Source of the DNA: Paralithodes platypus
Lineage: Eukaryota > Arthropoda > Malacostraca > Decapoda > Lithodidae
Assembly (NCBI GenBank): GCA_032716605.1
Contig: CM064552.1
Coordinates: 8,928,023-8,992,022, forward strand
DNA length: 64,000 bases
Direction: 5' to 3'
In this document: one piece after another, positions 1-10,658 of the stretch
Layout of the letters: each line of letters begins with the position of its first letter
How positions within the stretch are numbered: the first letter of the stretch is position 1
Program-made: the position numbers and the translations under genes
The notes under the pieces: generated by a model
Database searches by the model: none
What the model was told of the DNA's origin: nothing
Seen by the model: the letters and a program-made list of their open reading frames with translations, nothing else

Positions 1-693
1 CTTACGCCGACGGCACACATGAAGGGCATGAGAAAGTGTGCATGACCATGATTCATCATAGTTCGTGCAGGAAAAGGGAGGAATAGCGAAAATAAGAAGA
101 ACAATAGCCAATACTTGAGGAGGGGGGAAGTGCAGGGAGAAATGGGGGGAAGGAGAGGGAGGGGGGAAATTTGTGGGATAGAGGAAGGAGGTAGTAGAGG
201 GTGAATATGCCACCTAATCACATATTGCTTCCATTTGAGTGCCTTTGGGTCTTTTTGTTTTCTTTGTCATGGTCTTTCTTCCATGAGGCCTATCACATCC
301 GCTATACAGACACTTCCGTGAGGCCTATCACTTTTTAAAAATACATATTTGAGGAGATTGTAGGCACCAATCAAGCAGGGCAGTACCCAGAGGAGGCCAC
401 ATAGGCATATGATAGGAGTTGCTGGAACTCTTGTTTCATTTGCTTGGCTTCCCCCCTTATTTGTGTCTCACCTACACAGAGAGTAATCCAGTTAGCTCTC
501 ACAAACACCTCCTCCCATTTATTTCACTACACTTAACAAGCACACCAAACTTCTTTCCAAAACATCTAAATTACCTATAATGTACCTTGATTTTCGCTCT
601 CTGTCACTCATTAAACCCTTGGGGCAGACACTTGTTACGGGCAGCTTTGCCTTTTGTCTACTTCATACATATAGAAAATAAATAATTATTAAA

Positions 694-697
<4 letters not shown>
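1..697. other. No recognised feature
   Basis: AT-rich and mixed sequence. A motif close to GAGGCCTATCAC occurs near 285 and 320. No coding or element signal was recognised. Confidence 0.5.

Positions 698-747
<50 letters not shown>
698..747. repeat. (AT)n microsatellite
   Basis: About 24 uninterrupted AT units, followed by an AT-rich imperfect palindrome to about 790. Confidence 0.95.
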
Positions 748-748
<1 letters not shown>

Positions 749-1318
749 CCTATACTGTATAATATACGGTAGGCTATATTATATATATACATATTATACT
801 CATCACTGATTTACACATAAATAGCACATTCACTTCTTGGGTTCTATTCATCACTTCACAACTTAAATATTTTATTTAAACGTCTTGCCAAAGACTCATT
901 TCTGTCTTGATGTATACAGTATATTTTAGAGTGTTTTCATTCAATAACCTATGTATCTGTATCTGTTCATGCTCATATGGATAAGTTTTTACATACAGGA
1001 AGTGCCACCACCGTATATAAACGGCGGTATATAAACTCGCTGCGGCATATAGCAATTCTGTGTTCACCAACGTGTAGCAGCAACCCAAACGCTCCCAACC
1101 GACCTGATTCTGATTAAGGGGGTTAATCAGAATCCAGTAAGTTCTTTGATCAATCAGTAAAAACCCCACCTGTCTTATATTCCACTTTTTGAATTTAATA
1201 AAGAACGTAAAGCCTAAAATGAATAGTGAAGGAATGTTGCAATTTACTTTCCACCCCAAGTATAGTGTAGTGAAATATTTAGTTTTGTCTGTGTTTGAGT
1301 GTCGGATGTGAGATTATA

Positions 1319-1506
1319 TGAATTCGGTTCCATGTCATCTCAACCAGTAGACCATTTCAACCAGTAGCTCTCAACCAGTGCCAAATTAACCCAGACCAAC
1401 CAAACTAGTGCCAAAATATAGTACTAACCTAACCTAACCTAACCGTATTGGTTGAGAGCTACTGGTTGAAATGGTCTACTGGTTGAGTTGACCGGTCACC
1501 GAATTC
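1319..1506. repeat. Hairpin (foldback) element with CCTAA repeats in its loop
   Basis: Arms 1339-1379 and 1448-1487 are nearly perfect inverted repeats (CTCAACCAGTAGACCATTTC in the left arm). Outer segments GAATTCGGT and ACCGAATTC extend the pairing. The loop carries four CCTAA units (about 1425-1444), the arthropod telomere-type repeat. Confidence 0.85.
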
Positions 1507-1650
1507 ACCGAGTAATTGGGTATAATAGTAGGTGCATGCGTGTGTAGTAAGTATTCTGTTTGCATGGGTTGTAACAAACTTAATATTATTGTGACATGTA
1601 CTGTCAGAAACCGCAGTTTCTGAGACACCTGGATAGGGTGTCATTGGGAG

Positions 1651-2181
1651 CGTATTGTTTCTGGACGACAGCCCACTTTAACCATCACAAGGCCGCACAC
1701 GTGTGGAACCAATAAATGCTTCACTCAGTCTGCCATGTAAAATTATTGTGTTGTTGTTATGCTACGATACGATTCATAATACAGAAGCTGATATAAAAAT
1801 GACAAAAATACCATTGTTTGTTATTCCCTCCTGTATCTAAAAGGGACTGGGGTTCTCGCAGAAAGGCTCCTGTCCTGCCGTTATTCTTGACTTGAGTGTG
1901 CTGGCTTAATAATCCAATATATTGATAGCATCTGAAGTCCTATTTTAACTAACTGTACAGTATCTAACTGTATGTGTGAATTTGTATTTTTTTTTTCTTT
2001 CATTGTTTTCTGTTGTGTTTTGTGTTGTCCCTATTTTTGCTGTCTCGAGTCAGCCATAGCATAGCAGCAGCATTATAGTTTTACATGGCAGACTGAGTGA
2101 AGCATCTATTGGTCCGGAACGTGTGTTCATAGGTATGCGGCCTAGTGATAGTTAAAGTTGGCTGTCGTCCAGAAACGATGC
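1651..2181. mobile_element. Foldback element with about 100-bp inverted arms
   Basis: Arm 1651-1748 is the reverse complement of 2079-2181 with scattered mismatches (for example CTGGACGACAGCCCACTTTA against TAAAGTTGGCTGTCGTCCAG). The loop contains a fragment at about 1970-2056 that matches the LINE 3' UTR also found at 3.8 and 4.5 kb. It looks like a non-autonomous inverted-repeat element; no target duplication was identified. Confidence 0.7.
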
Positions 2182-2187
2182 GGGGTA

Positions 2188-2412
2188 GGATGTAGTGAGC
2201 GGGCGTACCGCCATCTTTGTTTACATTACGCGTAGTGGCGTCGGACCTTTCCCATCATGTTCCCGTCTATTTTAACCTAACCTAGTATTCATGTAGTAAT
2301 GACAGGGGGCAAATAGCATAAAATATAGCGCCGAAATAGACGGGAACGTAAGTGCGACCGCGGCGATCGCCCTATGTAAACAATGACGACCGTACGCCCG
2401 AACTCTACATCC
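2188..2412. mobile_element. Second foldback element, abutting the first
   Basis: Left end GGATGTAGTGAGCGGGCGTA and right end TACGCCCGAACTCTACATCC are inverted repeats. The pairing continues inward through TTGTTTACAT and GTTCCCGTCTATTT for about 85 bp per arm. Interior includes CCTAACCTAG. Confidence 0.7.
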
Positions 2413-3139
2413 ATCTCTTTATAGTACAGTTTTGTAATGCATTTGATACGTAAATGTTAAATATGAGGATAGAAGCATTCATATGTTTGAGTATATTAGT
2501 TGGTGCATGAGTGTGCATTAAGTATTTGGGTTGCTTAGGTTGTAACAAGCTTAAGAATTATGACATATGCATAATGGTTGTGTAGATGATGTGAGAGCGT
2601 AGTAACAGGTTTTAGAAGGGTTTGGTATAATTAGCCCAGTAGGTATTAACACTTATGCTGTAGGCATATTTCCCCTATATTAGGGCTCATTCAGGCACTC
2701 CTGAATGATTGACCAAGTGTATGAATGAAATTAAATGTATCCAGACAAAAACTAGAAGAAAATAGCTTCAAAATGACACCAGAACGAGCTTCGTAGGGCG
2801 CGGGCTTCACCCACAGCGCTAACATAGATATTCGCTAATACTGATCAATTATCGCTAATGTTGCGGTACATTTGCCTTTGGCAGCGCTGCTATGTATAGC
2901 GGGAGTATGGCTCATACACCTCAGTGTCCCGGCCGCCTGGCTGGAGAGTGGAAGGAGGCCTGCCGCGCTCTCGCTCACTCGACCTCGTCTCCACAGACTT
3001 TAAAAGCCTGTAAATTGCCATGGCGTTCCGGAATGTCTACCACAGTCAATAGGTTAAGGTATATTTTTGTAGGCTATAAGAAGAGCGTAACAAGTGCGTA
3101 CGAGTTATCTATATACTATTTTTGTGGGAGTAATTGTCT
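2413..3139. other. No recognised feature
   Basis: Mixed-composition sequence with no convincing coding or repeat signal. Confidence 0.4.
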
Positions 3140-3565
3140 TTAGGTAGGTTTGTTGTGCCAACAGTAATGTATGGGGAAGTGATGTATGAGACATGGGCTC
3201 TGAAGGAAAAGGAGAGAAGAAAGCTGGATGTGATGGAGATGAGCTGCTTGAGGAGTATGTGTGGAGTTACTTGTAAAGACAGATTGAGGATTGAAGAGAT
3301 ACACAGGAGAGTGGGGCAGCAGGAACATTTGTCGGCCAGAGTGGACAGAAAGGTTCTGAGCTGGTATGGTCATGTTGAACGAATGGAAGATGAAAGGCTT
3401 ACAAAGAGAATATGTGAGTCAGATAGAAGGGCAGGAAGACCCCCATTGAGATGGAGAGACTGTGTAAGACAAGCTTTGAATGATAGAGGAATGACTATAG
3501 GTCAGGCAAGTAAAGTGGTAATAAACAGGAGTGAATGGAGAATGCTTGTGAATAGACAAGTGTAA
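3140..3565 (+). pseudogene. LINE C-terminal fragment (post-RT region)
   Basis: An open frame of about 140 codons matches the C-terminal part of LINE reverse transcriptase proteins: YGEVMYETWALKEKE, LDVMEMSCLRSMCGV, then the W-Y-G-H-V-E-R-M motif (LSWYGHVERMEDERLTKRI), RRAGRPPLRWRDCV and a final RSEWR segment before the stop. The reverse-transcriptase core and endonuclease are missing, so it is a 5'-truncated insertion. Such C-terminal blocks occur in LINEs whose 3' halves resemble those at 27.8 and 34.2 kb; the clade cannot be fixed by eye. Confidence 0.75.
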
Positions 3566-3912
3566 ACGTGGTTGTTTGGGAGAGAGGGTCATGCGCCAGT
3601 TGGACTAGATAGTAGTCAGGCACCTGGCCCGGGGAGCTGGTGGTAATGAAGGGTGCGCCTGGAAGCATGGTGGGCAGGCTTGTGGTGGTGAAGCTTCGCA
3701 GCGAGTCTGCCTGCGGAAATCAGCGCCTCTCTGGGGGATCTGGGACCTGGGAATCTTTTGCTGGGGACCCCAAATGGGCCTGGGTCTCTGGGTATTTCTC
3801 CTGGGCAACCTAGATATGTGTGAAATTTTTAACTTTTATTTTGTTTTGTTTTTCTGATGTGTTGTGATGTCCCTGTTCGGGCTCTGTCTCGAGTCGGCCA
3901 CCCCCATAAAAA
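3566..3912 (+). repeat. 3' UTR of the same LINE
   Basis: Follows the stop of the fragment and ends near GTCTCGAGTCGGCCACCCCC and an A-rich tail. The terminal part recurs at about 1970-2056 (+) and 4470-4610 (-). Confidence 0.6.
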
Positions 3913-4469
3913 AATAAAAATAGGAAAAGTGGGGAAGTTGCCATAGTATATAGCCTACATACATACAATAGGTTGTATAGTAATAGTTTTCTTGTGGAGA
4001 GGGTTACACAATTCAATGAGATTAGCAATAATATCTAGTATAAATAAATATTAATTAATTGTTTACAGTGAACACTTTCTTCCATCAATATTCACTTATT
4101 TCATAAGATATCCTGGACATTAGTAATCACACGTTCTTGTATGTGAAATATCGCATACATTATCTCATATTAATTCTCAATACAATACTTTACCTGTGAG
4201 TGCAGTTTATTGCAGTGATAGCCAGGTAGGGTGTACAACTGGAGTCTGTATGTACATTCAACATCAATAGATCGCTGATAATCTTACGTATAATCTGTGC
4301 TATTTCAAGTTACTATCATTTTTATTTGGCAGTCATGTGTATTATCAGAAATGTTTGACCATTGTTTTGTTTGTGAAACCTATCTATATCTATCTATCTA
4401 TATGCTCAGGCCCAATCCCCATTGTTTCCTATTTTTATTTTTATTTTCTATTTAATTCCATTTTATTAA

Positions 4470-4610
4470 AAAAAAAAAAATCTTGGGGGTAGCCGACTCA
4501 AGACAGAGCAAGAAAAGGGAAAACACAAAAACAACATAACACAACGAACAAACACAGATAAAAACACAAATTCACACACATAAACCAGAATTGTTAAATC
4601 TAAAGATGCC
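4470..4610 (-). repeat. LINE 3' UTR copy, inverted
   Basis: Reverse complement carries TTCTTGCTCTGTCTTGAGTC-GGCTACCCCC, matching the 3' UTR at 3.8-3.9 kb. An A-run at 4468-4480 on the plus strand flanks it. Confidence 0.6.
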
Positions 4611-4969
4611 TTTAAGGAGAGTCTTACTCTCAAAAGGCTGTCTTTTAAATCTATATATTGCATTTGTTACTATATTTTATGTTATTTGGCAAACTAAATA
4701 TTGTTTTGCTTTTACTTTATTATACTGTTAAGTGTTTCTAATAGTCCGTGAGTAGTACTGTTTGTTTCTCACCGTATAATGAGTTAATATCCCGTTTTCT
4801 AGATTTCACATAATACTGTATACCATAAAGAATTTCAGTGAACTATTGCTGTTAACGGTACATTTAGCAAGACAGGTTTATTTATAGTTTGAAGGTAAGT
4901 TTCTGAGCCTATTTGTTGTGTATTAATGGTGTGTTGAGGTGGATAGGATCATGTATCATTAATACTATT

Positions 4970-5420
4970 TGTAATGCCCTCGAAAATGTCCCGCACCCAC
5001 AATAATACTAACCCGAGTTGACGTCAGGTATAGCGTAAAATAGTCGTAGATGGTAAGTCCAATAAACTCATCTCGAGAGACTATCACCGTGGTTCTTAAA
5101 GATAGTCGTAGATGGTAAGTCCAATAAACTCATCTCGAGAGACTATCATCTGGTTCTTAAAAATCGGACTAAGGTTGCTATACTTTTGTACGTCCGTGGT
5201 AGTACAGTGGGTTAGCGCGCGGGCCTGGTGGTGATGGTGGTGCGTCACTAACCAGGGTTCGAACCCCACACAAGGCATCTCAAAACCTGTGGGTTTTTAG
5301 GGGGGTTAAATTCCCTTCAGAGGTTCGTACCCCGCACCAGGTACCAGGAAAGGTTGATCCTAAAGGTAGCCTGGGGATAATTCCCATTCCTATTTAACCC
5401 TGGTAAAACCTAGCATTTCA
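4970..5420 (+). repeat. LTR (left, plus orientation)
   Basis: Begins TGTAATGCCCTCG and ends CTAGCATTTCA. An internal near-identical duplication of about 55 bp begins at about 5045 and 5101 (TAGTCGTAGATGGTAAGTCC twice). It pairs as the inverted copy of 7414-7864. Confidence 0.85.
5193..5262 (+). repeat. tRNA-like (Pol III promoter-like) module inside the LTR
   Basis: Contains GTGGTAGTACAGTGGGTTAG, like the D-arm/A box of tRNA-derived SINEs, and about 50 nt on GGGTTCGAACCCC, a canonical B box. A (GGT)n-like run sits between. The same module is present inverted in the right LTR, so it was in the LTR before insertion. No functional tRNA fold is claimed. Confidence 0.7.
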
Positions 5421-5421
5421 T

Positions 5422-5439
5422 TGGTGGCAGCGGTGGGAT
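5422..5439 (+). promoter_or_regulatory. Primer-binding site, tRNA-Leu type
   Basis: TGGTGGCAGCGGTGGGAT lies one base after the LTR. It is complementary to the 3' end (with CCA) of animal leucine tRNAs of the AAG/UAG group, from established tRNA sequence. The right-hand counterpart at about 7396-7413, minus strand, is diverged. Confidence 0.7.
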
Positions 5440-7343
5440 TTGGTGGAGGTTGAAAGTTTAGCTGGGCTCATGATGGTGGGGGACTGACTGGTGAGCAGGT
5501 GTTCGGTACGCATGAGGGGGGGGAAATCACTTTGGTGGGGGTCACGCGTGAGGGGGGGATTAACGGCGCGTGTGGGAGGATCAGAGTGGTGGGGTGTGTC
5601 GGTGGCAGTGACGGTTTGTTCAGAGGTTATATGGGATTGGTGGGTTTGTCTGTCATGAGGGGGTGAGTCAAGTGTGGGGTTTTGAAGTTTATTAGGGGTG
5701 TGAATTGTGAGGGGGTGGAAGGGAGCTACTGACGGAAAACTGTCACAAGGGAAATTTTGTTGGTGGGGGAATAGCTGAGCATTTCTGGGGGAAGGGGGGG
5801 AACATGGTTGGGTCCCTAGGTCGTCACGCGTGAGGGGAGGATTAACGGCACGTGTGGGAGGGTCAGGGTGGTGAGAGGTGAGCGAGTTAGAAAACGGGAT
5901 TTGTTGGGGGGACTGCGGAGGGTTGGTGGGGGAAGAGTTAGGTGTAGAACAGGGGTTATTGGTAGAGGACTGATGTATTGATTTGGGGTTGTTAACAGGA
6001 CGAATTTGGGGAATTTTCTTGGTGTCAGTCTCGGTCTGGTTAAAGGTTATGTGGGACTGGGGAGGATTAGTGGGGGCAGAGTTAGGCATAGGACATGGGT
6101 TATTGAGGGAGGAGTGATGTACTGATTTGGGGTTGTTAACAGGACGAGTTTGGGGAATTTTCTTGGTGGCAGTCTCGGTCTGGTTAGAGGTTATCTGGGA
6201 CTGGTGAGTTTGTTTGACATGAGAGGGCGAGTCAAGTGGGGGGTTTTGAAGTTTTCTAGGGGTGTGAATTGTGTGGGGGTGGAAGGGAGCTACTGACGGA
6301 AAACTGTCACAAGGGGAATTTTGTTGTTTGTGGAATAGCTGAACATTTCTGGGGGCATGGGGAAAACATGTTTTGGTAGGCCTACATAGGTAGGCATAGC
6401 TAGAAAACGGGGCTTGTTGGGGGGACTGAGGAGGGTTGGTGGGGGAAGAGTTAGGTGTAGAACAGGGGTTATTGGTAGAGGTTGAAAATTTTGAGGGGGG
6501 GACAGGTGATGAATATGAGGAAGTGAGAGGCGTGACAGGTTGTTGAGCAGCATTTTTTAGGGGTGAATTTGAAAAAGAATTGGTTACTGTGGGGTGATCA
6601 TTTCTACGTGCTGTGGTTTGTTGGCAGGCATAGAAAAAGGATGGGGTTTATGGGGTAACACCATTGATGGAAGATGATCGTTGGTGGATGGCTGGGCAGG
6701 GGAAAATTTAGGGATGGTCAGAGAGGATAGAGGCAAGGAAGAGTGCACTGGGGTTGGACTTTCACCGGAAGTCATTTTGGAAGGGTGCACGGAGTCTTGG
6801 ATAGGGGCTGAAGGGTTGGATAGGGGATTCATCGAACTGAGTAGGCATTCTTCTCTGATGGAGAGCATATGTTCTTCGAATAAGCCATACGGGTCGAGAT
6901 GGGCAGTGATGTGGGGTGGGAGGATGTTTAATAATGCGGTGAATAAGAGTTCATTTTGTTGATCGTAATCTTCATAGCTATACGTAGTCCTCACGTATCT
7001 GTAGAGTTGTATGAGGGTCACATTTATATCCCCTTCATACTTGATCTCGTCGATTTTTATTATTTTGGGGGCGATGAGGGAACCCAAAAGTGGCCCTAAG
7101 GTCCGGATCACGAGGGATCGAAACTGGTTCCAGGTACTCTCTGGCGTTACCTGTTTAGAAATTTGGGAAACGGCTTTTCCCAACTGCATAATGTGCAATA
7201 ATGCAACGGCGATTTTTTCGCGGTCATTTTGAAGTGCCACATCTAACACTGGTTTTATTGTCTAAGTAAGTGGCAATATCATACGTGTTTACATCATACT
7301 TGGGAATGTGTGTGAGTGGCTGCCAATTTCGCGATGTTGCCAT
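5440..7343 (-). pseudogene. Gag-like protein of the LTR element, broken
   Basis: The likely start is the ATG at 7343 (minus), giving M-A-T-S-R-N-W-Q-P. A frameshift near 7250 moves into a 220-codon frame (to 6584) with L-x-x-N-D-R-E-K-I-A-V-A-L-L-H-I and Y-D-Q-Q-N-E-L-L-F-T-A-L-L-N-I-L-P-P-H, which looks capsid-like: helical, with no catalytic motif. It then passes into Pro/Ser/Thr-rich sequence. Further frame changes occur near 6570 and 6100. The Pro-rich part contains long internal duplications: 5600-5795 resembles 6160-6350, and 5540 resembles 5821. No zinc knuckle was seen. The gag call comes from position and length; I cannot match it to a named family. Confidence 0.55.
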
Positions 7344-7413
7344 GCTTCTACTGTTCCAAACTTGCAGTGTAATGCAACCTTTTATCCGAATCAAGAACCA
7401 CCGCTGCCGCCAA

Positions 7414-7864
7414 TGTTATGCTAGGTTTTACCAGGGTTAAATAGGAATGGGAATTATCCCCAGGCTACCTTTAGGATGAACCTTTCCTGGTACCTGGCGC
7501 GGGGTACGAACCTCTGAAGGAAATTTAACCCCCCTAAAAACCCACTGGTTTTGAGATGCCTTGGGTGGGGTTCGAACCCTGGTTAGTGATGCACCACCAT
7601 CACCACCAGGCCTGCGCGCTAACCCACTGTACTACCACGGACGTACAAAAGTATAGCAACCTTAGTCCGATTTTTAAGAACCAGATGATAGTCTCTCGAG
7701 ATGAGTTTATTGGACTTACCATCTACGACTATCTTTAAGAACCACGGTGATAGTCTCTCGAGATGAGTTTATTGGACTTACCATCTACGAGTAATTTACG
7801 CTATACCTGACGTCAACTCGGGTTAGTATTATTGTGGGTGCGGGACATTTTCGAGGGCATTACA
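7414..7864 (-). repeat. LTR (right, minus orientation)
   Basis: Reverse complement of the left LTR and the same 451-bp length. In minus orientation it is the 5' LTR of the gag region. Outer end CATTACA abuts the target repeat CTATT. Confidence 0.85.
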
Positions 7865-7933
7865 CTATTTATTAATCAGCTATTGTGGGTAAATAGTATT
7901 AAATACGACAAAGTCTCCACAGCATTAATTTTT

Positions 7934-8193
7934 ACCCAGGTTCATGTTTTGGCAACTGTAGGCCTACACCATTAGGCCTATAGGGTAGCCTACTGCACTT
8001 ACATGGTGGGTATACTGTGTACACTCTAACCCATAAATCGTGGTCTCATATGAATCCTCAAACGAACCTTCGAAATTAAAATATTAGGTGAATAATTAAT
8101 GAGAAAATTCTACACAGTTCGGGATAGCTTCGAAAAGTTAAGACCGCGATAATTATGTCCTAGAATGTACAGTTGCCAAGACATAAACCTGGG
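7934..8193. repeat. Short inverted-repeat element (MITE-like)
   Basis: Ends CCCAGGTTCATGTTTTGGCA and TTGCCAAGACATAAACCTGG pair over about 27 bp. The interior is AT-rich noncoding. Confidence 0.55.
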
Positions 8194-9199
8194 ACAAGTG
8201 CTGTGAATGATAGGCAAGAACTAATACTCTCACAGGTTTATAATTAGCTTGAATGTGAGTTTATGAATGTATGCCTTTTAATGTAAGCATGTTGTTTGAA
8301 GTGGTTATAAACTGTTATGCTGGGTGCTCATTTTTACCAGCTGGGTTATATGTCTTATATTCACACTTGTATCAACTGTTTAGATTCTGAATATGCTCAA
8401 CAGGAACATATCTAGTTTCATGAATAGTACTTTTAGTATTACTTCAACCACACTCCGGTTAACACAATAAACACACAGGAAACGTTATACTCGTATTTAT
8501 TCAATGGTATGAGGCACATATATATATAATGATCTGAGATACTACTACAGAGTAGAACTCAAATCCAAGTGACTTTAAAAGAAAGAGTTGAAAGAGTTTA
8601 CTCTTTGCTGAATATTAGTTTGTTACTTACAATAATAATGATTGGGAAAACACAGAAGACATAATATGGTACATAAGTACAAACAACATTGATGACAAGA
8701 ATATGTGGCCGAAGTGTCTAATGCAGGGTATATCAGTTATAGGGTATGACTTGGCGGTCCCACGGTTCAAAAGGTGTGAACATACGGTGGGTCAGAGATC
8801 AAAGTAGGCCGCGCGCAGGTAGATAATTAGAGGAACCGCTCAAGGAGAGTCTAGGTCAAATGGACTGATGTCACGTTAAATTTACTTCTAAGTTAGTGCA
8901 ATGTTAATTTATACGAAGGGCAAGGTAACCTCGCCTTAAGTCTGAAGGAAAGATGATTTAAATAGGCTTTTACCTATCCAAATAGTTTTGTGAATATTTA
9001 CTCACACGAAGCATGAAAAATCAATTCGTTCGTAGATAAGTTTATACTTTCATGGAGTATAGAAATCAGATTCACTATATAATAAAGTGAATGAACTATA
9101 GCGGTACAATTGCTAAGACAAGTAGGTTTGAATTATATTAACAAGCTACTGATGAGCGCGGAACGAGGTAGCGCTATAGGTAACGAAAATAAAGTTACA
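8194..9199. other. AT-rich noncoding sequence
   Basis: No coding signal. From about 8450 on (ATAAACACACAGGAAACG..., TTTATTCAA...) the composition and some phrases resemble 57.8-58.3 kb, suggesting a shared unclassified repeat. Confidence 0.3.
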
Positions 9200-9203
9200 T
9201 TAA

Positions 9204-9999
9204 CCCACTGAGTACCAGCTAAATATTTATGGTAACATTCAAGGAGACTACTGCAGGACTCTTCTTCTTCTTCTTCTTACCTCTGACTGGGTATAGGCTA
9301 TCCTAGTGTTTACTAGCCTATACCCCTTTGAAAGGACATTAGCCTAACCTAACAACCTTACCTAACCTAACCTAGTATTATAGGTGGGGGCTGCCGCCCC
9401 ACACCCCCGCTTTGACTTAGATTTTTGGTGTATTTGTCTGTGAAGTGGGTATTTTTCAATTTGTTGATAACGAAAATCCTCCATGCGGACTATATGGAGA
9501 AAAATATGACGAATCTATTGGTGCCTATTTTCCCTAATAAATTGTTTCTCATAACGTCGCACTACTGTCCTTGAATATTATCATATTTATAAATGTACCA
9601 CCCAGGACCGGCTGATTCTGATTTTTTTTTTTTCCCAGAAACAATAGCGAATGGGTTAGGAATGAAGGAAAAACCACGAAAAACCGATCAAAAAGCTCAA
9701 AAAATGGTCCTACAGAGCCCCCGAAAATGGATTTTACAAGAGTAAAAAATTGAAGGCAATTTCCCCAAAAAAACATGTTTTTGTGCGCTCACGCACACGC
9801 GGTTGGACTTTGAGAGTTTTTAACCATCGGCATGGGTGTGTGGGATACTTACACAGTTCCCATACAAATCTGAGCCCTCTAGGTGCCATAGGACCGAAGT
9901 AATTGGGACCGGAGTAACACTGACGCAAACGAGGCGTCGCTGGGATTTAGCGTTACATACATTACCGACGCACTGTTTGCGTCGCTGGGGCTCAGAGGG
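9204..9999. mobile_element. TTAA-flanked inverted-repeat element
   Basis: TTAA at 9200-9203 and 10000-10003 flank ends CCCACTGAGTACCAGC and GCTGGGGCTCAGAGGG, imperfect inverted repeats. TTAA targets are typical of piggyBac-type elements. The interior holds a (CTT)n run near 9260 and a CCTAA-containing dispersed block (9320-9410) that recurs inverted at about 19617-19695. No transposase. Confidence 0.45.
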
Positions 10000-10265
10000 T
10001 TAAGAGATTACAAAACGAAGTAGGGTAAAAATTTAAGAGACCCCGGACAGCCTTTTTACTAGTTAATTTTTTTTTCTTTGATATACAGTGTTGTTTAATA
10101 CCGAGGACCGACGCATTTTAGTATTTTCAACATTAGCCTAACCCAGGGGTCGGCAACCTGCGGCTCAGGAGCCGCATGCGGCTCTTTCAGGACACTTGTG
10201 TGGCTCCAGAAACTTCAGAAATAATAATTCTTCATTCAAAACTAAGGCATCATATAACACATTCA

Positions 10266-10467
10266 GCCCCGAGCAAGGCCAAGGCCATAACCGAGCACCC
10301 CAACAGAACCCTCCCTGCCTACCACAATAAAGCCTGGGTGACCGAAGCTACCCCATGGCGGGGAGCTGAGGAGGGTGCGGAAACACCCGGGAAACCAAAG
10401 CCCCACCCAGGGCCCTGTGCCCCTCAGCAATTATGAAGAGAAAGTTGAGGGGCAAAGGGAAATGCTG
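10266..10467 (-). repeat. SINE1, (AAC)n-tailed family, truncated copy
   Basis: Matches the 3' half of the SINE seen whole at 32783-33333 (GAGGGTGCGGAAACACCCGG, CCCCTCAGCAATTATGAAGA). The (AAC)n end is missing. Confidence 0.7.
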
Positions 10468-10616
10468 TTATAGTTGATGGTTTGTATGGCACTTTTGGAG
10501 TCACAGCAAATGGTGTAGGCACTTACTGGGAGTGTGTTGATGACCTCAAGTGCACGGAGGAGTCCATAGAGCTCTGCTGTAAACACTGTGGTTTGTTTTG
10601 GTAGCTTCCATCCCAT
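10468..10616 (-). pseudogene. LINE RNase H fragment
   Basis: Minus-strand frame reads TVFTAELYGLLRALEVINT and CCDSKSAIQTI, matching the E-x-x-A-x-x-x-A-L and D-S-x-S-A-x-x-x-I blocks of RNase H domains in I-type LINEs. It is about 50 codons, truncated on both sides, between a SINE copy and the 3' end of the CR1-like element. Confidence 0.65.
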
Positions 10617-10658
10617 GGTTACACTTACACTTAGTTACACTTAGTTGTATTCCGTCCG

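Larger units (their letters stand above)
4970..7864 (-). mobile_element. Gag-only LTR element with inverted LTRs
   Basis: Two 451-bp terminal repeats (4970-5420 and 7414-7864) are in inverted orientation. Each has TG...CA ends and is followed internally by a primer-binding-site sequence. The whole is flanked by the 5-bp direct repeat CTATT (4965-4969 and 7865-7869), as expected for integrase-mediated insertion. Between them only a gag-like reading region occurs, on the minus strand; no protease, RT, RNase H or integrase was found. Normal LTR elements have direct LTRs, so this is a rearranged or palindromic derivative. Confidence 0.85.

Noticed and set aside
876..1259. 127-codon minus-strand frame as a gene
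   Set aside because: No motif, no codon-use or splice support, AT-rich context; likely chance.
5096..5278. Short frame with a His-rich stretch (HHHHHQ) at both LTRs
   Set aside because: It is the translated complement of the (GGT)n and B-box part of the tRNA-like module, not a protein.
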